Of a stretch of 64,000 nt of DNA, positions 22,360 to 32,324 are shown one piece after another. Location of the stretch: the NCBI GenBank assembly GCA_039621445.1, contig CP154956.1, forward strand, positions 124,001 to 188,000, given 5' to 3'. The number at the start of each line of letters is the position of its first letter. Position 1 is the first letter of the stretch. The stretch is from Euglena gracilis. Its lineage: Eukaryota; Euglenida; Euglenophyceae; Euglenales. Both the position numbers and the translations under genes were made by a program. The notes under the pieces were generated by a model. It was not told where the DNA came from. It did no database searches and was given only the letters and a program-made list of their open reading frames with translations.

Positions 22360-22719
22360 CGTACTCCCTCGAGGCAAACCAACAAGGGAGGAAGGGACAC
22401 CGAGGGCGAAGCACAAAGACCTTGTGAGGCCATGCCTTGCTCGCCGGCGGTGTTGTTCGGATTGTTTTTGGTGCGTTGGGTTAGGAGGTCCCGCCGGAGT
22501 TGGCTGATGACGCTGCTCCGACTTGGCGACGTGACTTCTTGCCCCTTGGGGGGGGGGTCTCCGCCCTCTGCCCCCCCCCCCTGGCCCCCATTTTCTGACC
22601 GAGGGCTTTTGAAGACAAATTTTCTTTTACGGGTGGGGGGGGGGGTCGGGCTCACAAGGTCTTTGTGCTTCGCCCTCGGTGTCCCTTCCTCCCTTGTCAG
22701 TTTGCCTCGAGGGAGTACG
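22360..22719. mobile_element. Non-coding element with 69 bp terminal inverted repeats
   Basis: Left arm 22360-22428 and right arm 22651-22719 are reverse complements with only a few differences (for example 'caaaccaacaag' against 'caaactgacaag'). The 222 bp centre contains C and G runs and no coding sequence. It lies about 80 bases downstream of the G6PC stop codon, so it could be part of that transcript's 3' end. Foldback or MITE-like. Confidence 0.8.
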
Positions 22720-22794
22720 AGACACCTCGGGCTCTGCATTTTGCCCTTGTGAGGCCTGATTGTGCACTGAAATTAGGGGGGCCAGGGCATTTTC

Positions 22795-23161
22795 TTAGGC
22801 ACAAAGGGCACCAAGTCTTTGGTAATGGGCTGTAAAAGCTTCCACCCCCCTCCACTGGCCAATTTCACAAACTTCTTGGGCAGAAAGGCCCACACTTTTT
22901 GAGTAAACCAACTCCTGCCCCTCTGGTGGAGTGTGCCCCCCCACACCACCTGGGGGGTCACCCGTCACCCCATGCTTGGCCAAAAATTCTTTTGTGATAG
23001 AAGCAATGGTGTCTGCACTTATGGCCCTGAAAGGGGGGTTTTAATGACATCAGAAGGGGCCCCCAGGTCTGACGAATGACCTTGTTGCTGCAACATATGA
23101 CATCATCAAAGGAAATGGGCTTATTTGGGGGCATGGGGGAATGGGCACCACCCTCTCCCAT
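22795..23161 (-). pseudogene. Tyrosine recombinase, C-terminal catalytic part (degraded)
   Basis: Across two frames the minus strand reads a helix 'TIASITKEFLAKHGV', then 'HTPPEGQELVYSKSVG', then 'LSAQEVCEIGQWRGVEAF' and 'TAHYQRLGA'. In DIRS recombinases the corresponding stretch is H-x-x-R-G followed by a GLS..EIC.IG.W...E.F...Y pattern, with Y as nucleophile. Here the histidine and candidate tyrosine (AHYQRLG) are present, but the arginine of HxxR is replaced and a frameshift precedes it. The copy is therefore unlikely to be catalytic. Confidence 0.65.
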
Positions 23162-23192
23162 TTGTGAAACTTCTGGCTTTTACGCTTAATTT

Positions 23193-23642
23193 TTATGTAG
23201 GGTGCCCTACCCAACACACTGGTGGTTCGTTTGATTTGTGCCAAATCTGAGGATCTGTATAAACAGAAGATTCGTGAGCAAAAAATAAGCTGTGTACGCA
23301 ATGTACAAATATCAGTGGGCATAGGGGCCTTGGCCAGCCCCAGGAGGATTGGGAGTGGATCCCAAAATGCCCCATATTTTCCAGATTTTGGTTCCAAAGC
23401 CTCTTGTAAGGGGTCAACAGGGTGTGGAATCTTAGCCCACCAAACCCAGGAATCAAAAGCATAGCACTGTATGCATTACGGGCTTGGGCCTTGGAAAATT
23501 GGAATAATTGTAACAAAGCGTCAGCCACTTGGTCTGTGGTGGCTTCACGATTTCCTGGGGAGAAACCCCAGTTTAAAACATTATCAGAGTGCTTTTGCAC
23601 TTCTGTGGGTAATTTTGGAGCAAATGGGGGGTTTTGCTCCAA
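23193..23642 (-). pseudogene. Tyrosine recombinase, N-terminal part (degraded)
   Basis: The open frame begins inside the palindrome at 23549-23708. It reads a helical region with 'TTDQVADALLQLFQFSKAQA', then 'NAYSAMLLIPGFGGLRFHTL', and ends near the recombinase core. It fits the SAM-like core-binding domain of YR elements by position. The identification rests on context with the C-terminal part, 30 bases away on the same strand. Confidence 0.5.
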
Positions 23643-23708
23643 AATTACCCACAGAAGTGCAAAAGCACTCTAATAATGTTTTAAATTGGGGTTTCTCCCC
23701 AGGAAATC
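23549..23708. repeat. 160 bp palindrome with 76 bp arms inside the minus DIRS element
   Basis: Left arm 23549-23624 and right arm 23633-23708 are reverse complements with two mismatches, around an 8 bp spacer. The left arm is part of the recombinase frame; the right arm is its inverted copy. It looks like a local inverted duplication, such as fold-back repair or template switching. Confidence 0.92.
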
Positions 23709-24420
23709 GTTAATCGGTTTAACCTGAATTTGTTTCCCCTCCAATATTTTCCTGAGCAAATCATGCAAAACAGGGGCCACCTGGGGGGTGGCATTTGTTC
23801 CCCCCTGCAATTGGTGAACATACCCCTATAGGGGGTGATTTTCAGGCAGGGGGTCCCTGGAATTTTCATTTTTATCAATTGGGGCCACCAGGTGGCTGAA
23901 TCCCAGTAGGGGGTGACCATCAAAATTTTGGTTGGGGGAAACCTGGGCAGAAAATTTTGAATTATTGACCAGGGGGGGTTTGCATAAACGTCCCCCATGT
24001 TGTCCAGTGGATATTGTAATGCATTTACTGCTGTGGCCTCCTAGTGGCGCCATCTGGCCACGAAATTGGGCAGTTTTTTGTTGCCTGGGGAGGCAAATAA
24101 ATCTGTTTCCAGATGTATGAAATTTTGGAAGTGCTTCTTTAACCATTGAAAAAGTTGGGGATCTAAAGAGTAATACCCCCTGTCTGTTTCCCATCTGCTT
24201 ATGGGGTCTGCCAGGCATTCTTTTGAAGGTACACCCAGTTGACTTGGAGGTTTACTTGTTTTTCCATGCACCATTTGAAAAATGGTCTTAGCTTTTTGTT
24301 GAAGGGGTCTTTTCTGCCCCCCCCCCTTTTGTCAGGTAATAGTAAATTACCTGGTTGTCTACGGACAAAGAAACGGTTTCCCCAGGTTTGCTCAAATTTT
24401 TTTGCTTCAGATTGCTGCAC
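23681..24420 (-). pseudogene. RNase H end plus N6-adenine methyltransferase-like (NPPW) domain, DIRS type
   Basis: Minus-strand frames give 'QVNLQVNWVYLQKNAWQTP' (the end of RNase H), then 'LETDLFASPGNKKLPNF', then 'VYANPPWSIIQNFLPRF' and 'VTPYWDSATWWPQL'. The D-x-FA motif followed by NPPW is the phage/DAM-like methyltransferase domain that DIRS elements carry after RNase H. Several frameshifts break it. Confidence 0.7.
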
Positions 24421-24595
24421 TGAGCTCCTTTACATTTATGAGTCTTTTCTCCAAAATTCCTGCACGATTTCTCCTGTTTTGATGTCCAGCCCCCCCCCCC
24501 CCAGGCATGAGTGGTGCTGTCTGAATGCAACTCTCTGGTTGCGTTTTGGGGGAAGGGCCCCCCCAGGTGTCCAGCAGAATTTTTATTTCCCTTAA

Positions 24596-24800
24596 CCAAA
24601 TAACCTGGCGGGGTCCTAACTCCTGGCTGGGGCCGAATAACCTGGCGGGGGGAGGGGCAAAAAAGTTGGTTCCAATATCCTGGCGCCCCCCTTTTTAGGC
24701 AAAATTCCTTTACGGCGCTGAAAAAGTGGCCCAAATAACCTGGTGGGAGGCAGGGCCAAAAGTTGGTTCCAATAACCTGGCACCCCGCCAGGTTATTTGG
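24596..24800. repeat. 205 bp insertion bounded by 18 bp inverted repeats
   Basis: CCAAATAACCTGGCGGGG (24596-24613) is exactly reversed at 24783-24800. Between them 'aataacctgg' recurs at least three more times and 'gttggttccaata' twice. It interrupts the RNase H part of the minus DIRS element, and coding similarity resumes on both sides. Confidence 0.8.
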
Positions 24801-25907
24801 GGGGGGGGGGGTTAATTGGGCTTTGATTTCCTGGGAAATGGGGTTTGAGTCCCAGGGGGCTGTGGACTTTGCCACCAACTAATTTGCCAGGGTGTCCGTA
24901 AAAACCCTTAAAAAGGGCAGGGCAAGCAGGTTGCACCTTATTTGACCCAAAATGGCAGCCAACTGCCTTTTTGACATGCAATCTTTTTTCACAATTTTTC
25001 ACAGTTCTTTTTTTATGGTTTTGACTTTCTGGGGGGGGCACCTGTAATTTTCCTTCCTGGAAGTTTAGTTGAAAACCCAGATGGGTTACCACTTGTGCGG
25101 GCTGGGTGGATTTTTTCACATTGATTTTGAACCCTGAATTCAGCAAATCTTTGACGACTGTGTTCAGGTGATTTTGCAAAATGTTTTTGGTGGGGGCCAC
25201 CAGTAAAATGTCGTCCAGGTAAATAAACACCTGGTTGCCCCGTTTTCTCCACAGTTTTTTTTGAATGTTTTCATCACTGACATGAAAATCTGGGGCATTA
25301 CATTCAGCCCAAAGCAGCCTGTTTGAAATTCCCAGGTCTGCCCCCCACCTGATGCCTTAAAAATGGCCTCAGGCCTGGTCTTAATGGAAAATGAAAATAG
25401 GCATCCTTCAGGTCTATTTTTGCTACCCAGTGGCCTTTTTCCAAAACTGGAAAAATATGTTGGATATGACCCAGTTTGAAAGGTTTTGCTTGAAATTGCT
25501 GATTTATTTCTCTGCAGTCGCTGATCATTCTCCATTTTGTTCGTCCCCCTTCTGGTTTCGAAATTAGAAGCCATGGGATTAAATGCTTGGTCTGAATCAG
25601 AAACTCGTTTTATTGACCCAGTTTTTTTGTAATCCAAAAGGATTTTTTCTGCCTGGTTCAGGTCCAAGTTGGCTCTGGGTTTTGGGTGGGTGGACAACTT
25701 TGGGGGATTTACCCAGGGGGGTTGAATTCCATTTTTTTTATCAATTGACATGTTGCCGGGGGGGGGGGGGCATTTTTTGACCACCATTTTAGATTTTTCT
25801 GAAGTCTCTGGTACAGGGGGGGTGTCTCCCCATTTTTCCTCCATGGAATTTATTTCCTGAATTAGATGATTCTTTGGGTGCTGGGTGGGGGGTATTGGAG
25901 ATTTCAC
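24793..25907 (-). pseudogene. Reverse transcriptase of the minus DIRS-like element
   Basis: Three overlapping minus-strand frames carry consecutive RT blocks: 'LISDCREINQQFQAKPFKLG', 'WVAKIDLKDAYFHFPL', and 'FIYLDDILLVAPTKN', the last holding the YLDD catalytic box. The downstream thumb/connection sequence 'VTHLGFQLNFQEGKLQVP' is also seen. Frameshifts separate the blocks, so no functional polymerase could be made. Confidence 0.85.
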
Positions 25908-26067
25908 AGCCCCTGGAGCCCCTAGGGCTTGAGCCCTTGGAAAAAGAAAATGTTCTTGGGGGGATGTGCACGCATTTTTCCTATCTTCTCACTCGCACAC
26001 ACTCTCTCTCTGGAAGATCTTGTTGTTGGAACACATAGCATAGGGATTGCTGCCCCTTTTTTGCCTG

Positions 26068-26496
26068 TCAGCCCTGCTTGATGTTGATGGGGTTGGTAGC
26101 CATACCACAGGGGTCCCCCCCCCGATTCAACAGGAATAAATGCTGCCGGGGAGTCTTCCCCTTCCCGTTGCTAGCTAGCCCTTGGGGGACCATCTTCCTC
26201 CTGGGTTTGGGTTGGGGGCTGAAGCCCTTTAAGGGCTGTCCATTAAGTTTCTGGGGGGCCTGTGGAGGGCCCCCACCTGTGGCTTTGTTGCTGATCTTCT
26301 TGTTAACCTTTCTGGCCCCAGTGCTGGTTTCTGGGTCGCCAAGCCCCACCCTCCGACCCCTGGAGGGTGGTGTTATTGAGAAAGTTTTGGAGGGTGTGGC
26401 CTTTTCTGCCCCTGCCATGTCCTCCGGGGTCTTTTTGGTGGTGGCCACCTTGGCTTTTATCCAGTGGCTCTTGATGGCTCTCTCTATTGCCTTCAT
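26068..26496 (-). pseudogene. Basic ORF1/gag-like region of the minus DIRS-like element
   Basis: A 142-codon open frame rich in Lys, Arg, Pro and Ser, upstream (in its own sense) of the reverse transcriptase. It has no recognisable domain; position and basic charge suggest the ORF1 of a YR element. The opposite strand is also open here but reads hydrophobic, compositionally biased sequence, which I regard as a shadow. Confidence 0.35.
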
Positions 26497-26499
26497 GGC

Positions 26500-27010
26500 T
26501 GTGCGGTTTTGGCCCGTGGTAAGAGCGCAGGCGTCAGATTTTTGGCGCCCATGGCCCTTGTTCCAATGGCCGCGATGGCTTGCAGGCTGCTGTCTCTGCC
26601 CCTATCGGGGCCTCCTGATCACTGTCTGCAAGGGTGCGTGGCCATCACTCTGGGGCATTTTAGTCGCGGGAGCTATTTCATGGCCTCACAAGGGCAAAGT
26701 GCGGAGCCCGAGGTGTCTTCTTGGAAGGGCAGCTACGGTGCGCCATTCGGGCTCCGCACTGCGAGATGGTGAGGTCCTGCTTTCCTTGCCGGCTGTTCTG
26801 TTCTGGTGTGTTTGTGCGTGCGCGGGGGGTGCTTCTTACTGCTTTTTGTTGCCGGAGTTGGCTGACTCCTAATTCTGCCCTTCGACCTCAAGGAGAAAGA
26901 ATTTTCAACTCAACGAGTTCAGCAACGTTCAGCAATTTGAGCAATCAATACTGAGAAGGAAGAGCAATTCAGACGACACGGAAAAGCGGAGGAATAAAAT
27001 TCTTGTTTCC
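26500..27010. other. Region between the two head-to-head DIRS-like elements
   Basis: About 500 bases with no supported gene. Both elements appear to start here and point outwards, so the 5' ends and any terminal repeats of both should lie in this stretch. It includes a weakly complementary stretch around 26710-26770 ('gcggagcccgaggtg' and 'cattcgggctccgcactgcg'). Confidence 0.4.
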
Positions 27011-28330
27011 ATGAGAGATGCACCAGACCTGGCGTCCGGCAGCCCAGTGGAGCAAAACAGAACCCCAGAAAGGGCAGCAGAAGCTGGAGAAGAGGGAGTT
27101 CCAGCAGACGCCGGAACACCCAACATGGAACCAAGCTGTCAAGCAGCAGTACAAGGAGTTTCCAGGAAGAAACTGGAAGTGGAGAAGAGTGGAGGAGCAG
27201 CAGACGCTGGAGACGACGACGGGGCAGGAGCAGAGCACCAGTCCGTGGCCGTCGCAACCCCCACATCTTCCATTTTCCCAGAAAATTTTCAATTCCAACC
27301 ATTCAACGACGGCCATGGACCCTGGAAATTGGTGGCCAGAAAGTCGAGGAGACAAAGACAACAACAGCCCACAGCCCAGAGGGCAAGAAATGGGGAGACA
27401 GGTCGGGAAGACTACCCCCCCGGTTTCCCATCACCACCCCTCAGGGGGTACATTCCAAAGAAAGAATTACATCAAGGGCATGGAGACCCTTTTCAACAAG
27501 GCTATGGCAGCCATCATTATCAAGGGCATGGAGCCCAACTGCAAGGCTATGGAAGCCAGAAGCAAAGACTGCAAGATGGTCCCAGGGGAAAGGTATGTCC
27601 AACTTACCCCACAGCTGCCTCAAACATACACCCATCAGGAACTGCCAATCAATGCAGCAAGCAGCCCCCCCATCGGGGACAGAAGGCCAATGGAGGCCAC
27701 TGTATTCAAAATCAAGAGGCCAATGGAGGCCATTGTATTCAATGTCAAGGGGCCAATGGAGGCCAGTGGAGGCATCAAGACCTCAGGGCCAGTGGAGGCC
27801 ATTTCAAGCAAAATCAGGTGGCCAATGGGGGCCAAAATATGATTCAAAACCAGAAGGCCAGTGGAGGCCATTGCATTCAAGATCACCACATCAGCCCTTG
27901 GGGGGGAGGCCCAAGATTGGCAACAGCAGGCCCCCCCCAGAAGATAATCAGCCTGGACACCCCAGCTTTATATGTACCTCCCCATTGCAGACACAGACCT
28001 TCCCCCATCCTTCAAAAACAGGGGGAAAGCCTGTCTTTGGAAAGCCCTATGGCAGGGCCAACTGCAGCCCCAGTGAGGGGGCAACCAGGGGTGACCCCAG
28101 TGATGGGGCAGCCAGGGGGAAGGACCCCAGTGATGGGGCCTGTGGAATCCCCAGATACATTGCACCCAGGGGTGCCCCCCTACAGAGCCCTGCAAGCCAG
28201 CATTCCCCATTGGGTCCAGGCAGGAGCCAGCAGAGAGGTATTAAACCTGATAAGGGGAGGGGTTATGGCAGATCTTCCCCTCCCCCCTCAGATGTCCTTA
28301 ACAGTTCCCTCAAAACCCACCAAGAAATAA
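27011..28330 (+). CDS. ORF1 (gag-like) of the plus DIRS-like element
   Basis: A 439-codon frame. Residues 1-100 are charged. Then comes a Gly/His/Gln-rich stretch, followed at about residues 220-300 by a run of imperfect repeats of about 13 residues (QxANGGHCIQNQE-like, DNA about 27675-27890), and a proline-rich tail. It has no CCHC knuckle or known domain. Its position upstream of RT makes it the likely nucleic-acid-binding ORF1/gag of the element. It overlaps the next ORF by a long stretch in another frame. Start codon ATG at 27011; an upstream start cannot be excluded. Confidence 0.55.
   Translation: MRDAPDLASGSPVEQNRTPERAAEAGEEGVPADAGTPNMEPSCQAAVQGVSRKKLEVEKSGGAADAGDDDGAGAEHQSVAVATPTSSIFPENFQFQPFNDGHGPWKLVARKSRRQRQQQPTAQRARNGETGREDYPPGFPSPPLRGYIPKKELHQGHGDPFQQGYGSHHYQGHGAQLQGYGSQKQRLQDGPRGKVCPTYPTAASNIHPSGTANQCSKQPPHRGQKANGGHCIQNQEANGGHCIQCQGANGGQWRHQDLRASGGHFKQNQVANGGQNMIQNQKASGGHCIQDHHISPWGGGPRLATAGPPQKIISLDTPALYVPPHCRHRPSPILQKQGESLSLESPMAGPTAAPVRGQPGVTPVMGQPGGRTPVMGPVESPDTLHPGVPPYRALQASIPHWVQAGASREVLNLIRGGVMADLPLPPQMSLTVPSKPTKK
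27675..27890 (+). repeat. Short tandem coding repeats in ORF1
   Basis: 'ggccaatggaggccattgta'-like units recur about every 36-39 bases, at least six times, giving a Gly/Gln/His-rich repeat in the ORF1 frame. Confidence 0.7.
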
Positions 28331-30062
28331 TGACTGCCCAGAAAATTCTGAGAGAATACGAATGTGCAGGGGCAACCAGGCAAATCAACCCAGAGGAGGC
28401 AAAACATTTTGTCCCTTATTTTATCATTTCCAAAAAGGAAGGGGAAAAGACAAAGGAAAGACTAATTTCAGATTGTCGACAGTTAAATATACATTTCACA
28501 CAACAGAAGTTCAGATTGGAACACATGGGAAACATTTTCCCATATCTAAGAAAAGGGTGGTTCTGTGGAAAAATAGATCTGAAGGATGCATATTTCCACT
28601 TAAAACTGCACAGCAGTCTAGAAAAACATGTTTGCATGCAAGTGGGGGGGGGAAAACTTGGCAATTTCAAGCTGCATGCTTTGGTATAAGCAGCCTGCCT
28701 CAAAAATTTATGACTCTCATGAGAGTCTGGGAAAGGAAATGGAGAAAAGAAGGAAAGGTAGTTTTCATCTACCTGGACGACATTTTGCTGTTAGCCCCCA
28801 GCCAAAAGACAGCAGCCCTGCATTTGGCAGAAATAAAACAGGACCTTTTGCTGGCAGGTTTCAGATTAAACCTCCCAAAATCCTGTTTGGTACCCACACA
28901 GGAGATAAAGCATTTGGGCCAGTGGGTCAATTTGAAAAAAGGCCAGTTGGAAATTCCACAGGAAAAACTAAAATCTTTAAGAAAGGAGCTAGGCAAAGTG
29001 CTCATAGCAAAAGAGATGAGCTGCAGAAAACTCAGCTCCATTGTAGGGCAAGTAAGAAGCTATTTAGTTTCAATGCCCTTTCTCAGGATTCTGACAGATC
29101 AACTTTGCAAAATGGTGGATTTGCATACAAAGTGGGGTTGGGACCACACCCTTACCATTCCTCAGGGGGTCAAAGATCAAATTGTGGAGTTAAAAGCGTT
29201 TTTGCAGCCAGGTGTGGGCAGAGCCTTTCAATCACAGGCCTCCCAGGAACTGTTCTCAGACAGCAGCACCTGGCAATGGGGGGGGCTGGACAAAAACTCA
29301 GGCCAAAAAGTGCAGGATTTTTGGAGGGAACTGCACATCCTTCACATCAACCAGAAAGAATTGATGTCAGCAGTGGAAACAGTAAAAAGTCTGGCCAAGC
29401 CAAAACAAACAATTGTGCTTCATGTGGACAGCCAGGTGGCTGTAAGTTATTTAACAAAATGGGGAGGCAGAAAACCATACCTAAATTCCATCCTAAAACC
29501 CCTGCTTTATCATTGTCAGGAAAAACAAATCAATTTGCAGGTGGTTTGGGTTCCCACAAAGGAGCAGTTGGCAGACTCCTTGACCAGGGAGCAAAAGGAC
29601 CCAGGGGATTATACCCTCAACCTAAACATCTTTCACCAAATTATGAAATTTTTCAGAAAGGACATTACCCCAGAGGTGGACATGTTTTGCACACCCAGCA
29701 ACAAAAAATTCCCCAAGTTTGTTTGTCGATACCCCCACCAAGGGGCTTTGCTGGTGGATGCCTTGAAGGCAGACTTGAAGGGTCTCCCCCCAGTTTATGC
29801 CAACCCTCCCTGGAGCATCATTCCCCAGTGGGTTCAGAGATTAATGGAAAACCCAGCCCTAATTTGTCTGTTGATCGTACCCCACTGGGCTTCGACATCA
29901 TGGTGGCGCCAATTAATGTCAATCAGGCAGCCAGGCAGTCAAGGTTTTTTTGTACCCCTACCCCCAATGGGGTACTGTTCACAAACTGCTGGGGGGGAGG
30001 AGATTGGCCCCCCCCAAGGGGAGGTGGAATTTTGCTTGATTGTTTTTGTAAGGCAAAATTAG
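28260..30062 (+). pseudogene. RT-RNase H-methyltransferase polyprotein of the plus DIRS-like element
   Basis: Makes and processes the cDNA of the element. Visible blocks: 'ERLISDCRQLNIHFTQQKFR', 'GKIDLKDAYFHLKL', 'FIYLDDILLLAPSQK' (YLDD catalytic box), an RNase H part with 'ELFSDSSTWQWGGLD', 'NQKELMSAVETVKS' and 'VDSQVAVSYLTKWGG', and an adenine-methyltransferase-like domain with 'VDMFCTPSNKKFPKF' and 'VYANPPWSIIPQWVQ', then 'LLIVPHWASTSWW'. Sequence up to about 28650 is in one frame and continues in another after a run of nine Gs at 28645-28653. One base more or less in that run is the only break I see. It may be mutation, programmed slippage or an assembly error. Confidence 0.85.
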
Positions 30063-30183
30063 TTACAATCCCAGGAAAGTAGTTTCGACTGTCGCAGCAT
30101 CGTGACCCCACTTATACCTTTACTTACAAAAAAATCTGGGGAAATGTCGAAGGATATGACTCGTCAGCCTTTTTTTCAGTACT

Positions 30184-30937
30184 TTGGGAGGGCCAATTGC
30201 TTGCACAAAAAAAAAAAAAAAGGGGTGCCCCTGCAGGGGGACTGCCGACACTCTGCCACCAAGTCCCGCAAGGATGGCCGAAGGCCATCCTGATATCTTG
30301 CTGGCTCCCCCACGCCTCAACACATGCACGAAATGGCATATGCAGCAGTTTTATTACTCCCAGGGTTTGTCTTTGAGAATTTCCCCTCTTTTGTCCCCAT
30401 TGAAAAGGAAATGGAATTCCAATGTCTGCAAGTATGCCCATTTTTGGGACCCCACTGATTTCTTAGAAGACATCATCAGGAAATCCAAACCCCTCTCAGA
30501 CCTATCTGTGAAAGAGCTCAGAAACAGACTCATCATCTGTTGGAGGCTTTTGGCCCTCCACAGGGGGGTTGATTTAGCCAGAACACAGCGGAAAATCAGT
30601 TTCGTGGGAGAAAAAATTTTCATTTTATTGCAAAGGAAGGGGGTGGCAATTCCCAAGGTGGGAGGAGGTTTTGAATTTGCCACACACACCCCTCATAAGC
30701 CCCTGGCACTTATTGAAAGAGTATGTGGAAAGGACAGCCCACATGATTGAGCACAAAAATAATTTGTTGTGGTCTTTGGATGGCAAAAGACCTTTGACAT
30801 CAGAAAGAGTGAATTCCCTCACCAGAGAAATTCTGCAAGAGGGGGGGGTGGACACCACCCACTGGAAACCCCACAGCACCAGAGGGGCTGGGGTTTTATG
30901 GTGGAAGTGGAAGAAGGACCTTTTCTATGTGAAATAA
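30184..30937 (+). pseudogene. Tyrosine recombinase of the plus DIRS-like element (truncated)
   Basis: Integrates circular cDNA in DIRS-like elements. The frame to 30750 contains the core-binding region and the first catalytic arginine region, 'LLALHRGVDLARTQRKI'. After a frame change, the second half has 'KRPLTSERVNSLTREIL' and the H-x-x-R box 'HWKPHSTRGAGVLWW'. The sequence ends about 15 residues later, before the expected GLS..EIC.IG.W helix and the nucleophilic tyrosine. The element is therefore truncated and inactive. Confidence 0.8.
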
Positions 30938-30977
30938 TTTTTTCCACAACATATTCCCCGGGGGTAGCTTCCACATC

Positions 30978-32140
30978 CTAGGTTTCGCTTTGGTAAAAAT
31001 TCAATGGTAGGGGTTCTCCAACGAATTTGTCTTCCGCATGCAATTTCAATTGTGTGATGTGCACGCTTTGCATTACACCAGGTTTCACCTGAATCTGGTA
31101 TGAACCTTGACTCAAACGCCGTTTAACCTCACAAGGTCCCAACCAACGGCTTTTCAAGTTTGCTTGCAAAATGGACGGACGCAAATACCAAACCTTTTGC
31201 CCAATGTCTAAAATTGGTTTTTCGACCCTTTGAGAGTTCAAATCCTCAAAACGTTGCAAATGAACGGTGTTCATTTTTTCGACAATTTTTGAATGCAACT
31301 CGGACATTCCTTTGGAAAAATCTGAAGCTTCTTCCGCTTCGCGGGGAATGGGAAGAGGAAAACCGGCCGATGGCATTTTTCGTCCAAAAATAATTTCATA
31401 GGGGGATAAGCCACTTGGCCCAGGGATGTTATGAAATTTCCTCCTCACCAACGGCAAAATTTCAAACCAAGTTGTGTCCATCTCATCGAAAACTTTCCGA
31501 AGCCAAGTTTTAAATTCCTTTCCTTGCACCTCTGCCCTACCGTTGGCTTGATGGTAATACGCTTGCTCCTTTGCGCTTCGTATTCCCATGCAACCGCACA
31601 TCGTGAGCCACCATGCCCCTGAAAATTGTGGGCTTGGTCACTCGTGGTGACAGTTGGCAAGCCGAATAAATCCAAACACCGATTAAACATTTCCTTAGCC
31701 ACCGCCTTAGCCGTACACCCTTTTCTCGCATGGGGTGTTACTATTGTCCAACCGCTTAGGCGATCCACACAACCCGCCGTGCAATCAAATTCTTGCCCGT
31801 CAAATTTTACACGGGGCATGTTAAAGAGGTTGATCGAAACGCTTGACCCCAAAAATGGTGGTATGATGCTGGGACGCAAAGGCCCCTTCAAATAAAAACG
31901 CGGGGGGCTGTGCGCTTGACAAGTTTCGCACATTTTAGAAACCGAAAAAGTGATTTCCTTTGCCCCCACCAAGGGTGAAAAATGAAAACGTTTTGCTATT
32001 TCCAACCACAACCTTTCCCCACCCACATGTCCCACGTGGGCGTGGTACTCCCATACAAAAGGTCCAGTTACACCGGCGGGTACACACAAAAGACCTTGGA
32101 AAATAGCCGGTTGTCCAAAATTTGAAGATTTTAAGGCCAA
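30978..32140 (-). pseudogene. Integrase of the minus Ty3/Gypsy-like element
   Basis: Inserts the element's cDNA into the genome. Minus-strand frames show the zinc-binding region 'HAHVGHVGGERLW' and 'CETCQAH' (HHCC), the catalytic core with 'FDCTAGCVDRLSGW' and 'LPTVTTSDQAHNFQG' (the second D region), and 'AYYHQANGRAEVQGKEF', which carries the final E region. The tail 'WYLRPSILQANLKSRWLGP' is the GPY/F-like C-terminal module. A frameshift at about 31560 splits the core into two open frames (32140-31445 and 31601-30978). Confidence 0.85.
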
Positions 32141-32324
32141 TTTTCCGAATGCGGTTTGTGTACCTCCTCCCGAATATCCTTAAAATACACGCACCGAATC
32201 CCGGTGCATCACAGGTTCCTTGGACTAACTTTCGTCCTCCCCCTCTTTATTTTCTGGGCTATCAAGGGGAAAATGCTGCCCGGGAAAGTTTTCCGTCTCC
32301 CCCCCTTCATTGCCCATGACATCC

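Larger units (their letters stand above)
22770..26500 (-). mobile_element. Decayed DIRS-like retroelement, minus strand
   Basis: Read on the minus strand, the order is a basic ORF1-like region (26496-26068), reverse transcriptase (25907-24793), RNase H plus methyltransferase-like domain (24420-23681) and tyrosine recombinase (23642-22795). This order, with a recombinase instead of an integrase and an NPPW methyltransferase-like domain after RNase H, is typical of DIRS-like YR retroelements. The coding sequence is broken by many frameshifts, one inserted hairpin element and one palindromic duplication, so it is inactive. Its terminal repeats were not recognised. Confidence 0.8.
27011..30950 (+). 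mobile_element. DIRS-like retroelement, plus strand, truncated at its 3' end
   Basis: In order: a Gly/Gln-rich ORF1 (27011-28330), reverse transcriptase, RNase H and methyltransferase-like domain (about 28200-30062), and a tyrosine recombinase (30184-30937) that stops just after its HxxR motif. The neighbouring minus-strand Ty3 element begins at about 30978, so the 3' end appears to have been cut away. It is better preserved than the minus copy: most of RT to MT lies in one frame after a single slip in a G run. Confidence 0.85.

Noticed and set aside
26078-26872. 264-codon hydrophobic plus-strand frame opposite the minus DIRS ORF1
   Set aside because: It runs antisense to an element read on the other strand and has no recognisable domain; the hydrophobicity follows from the base composition.
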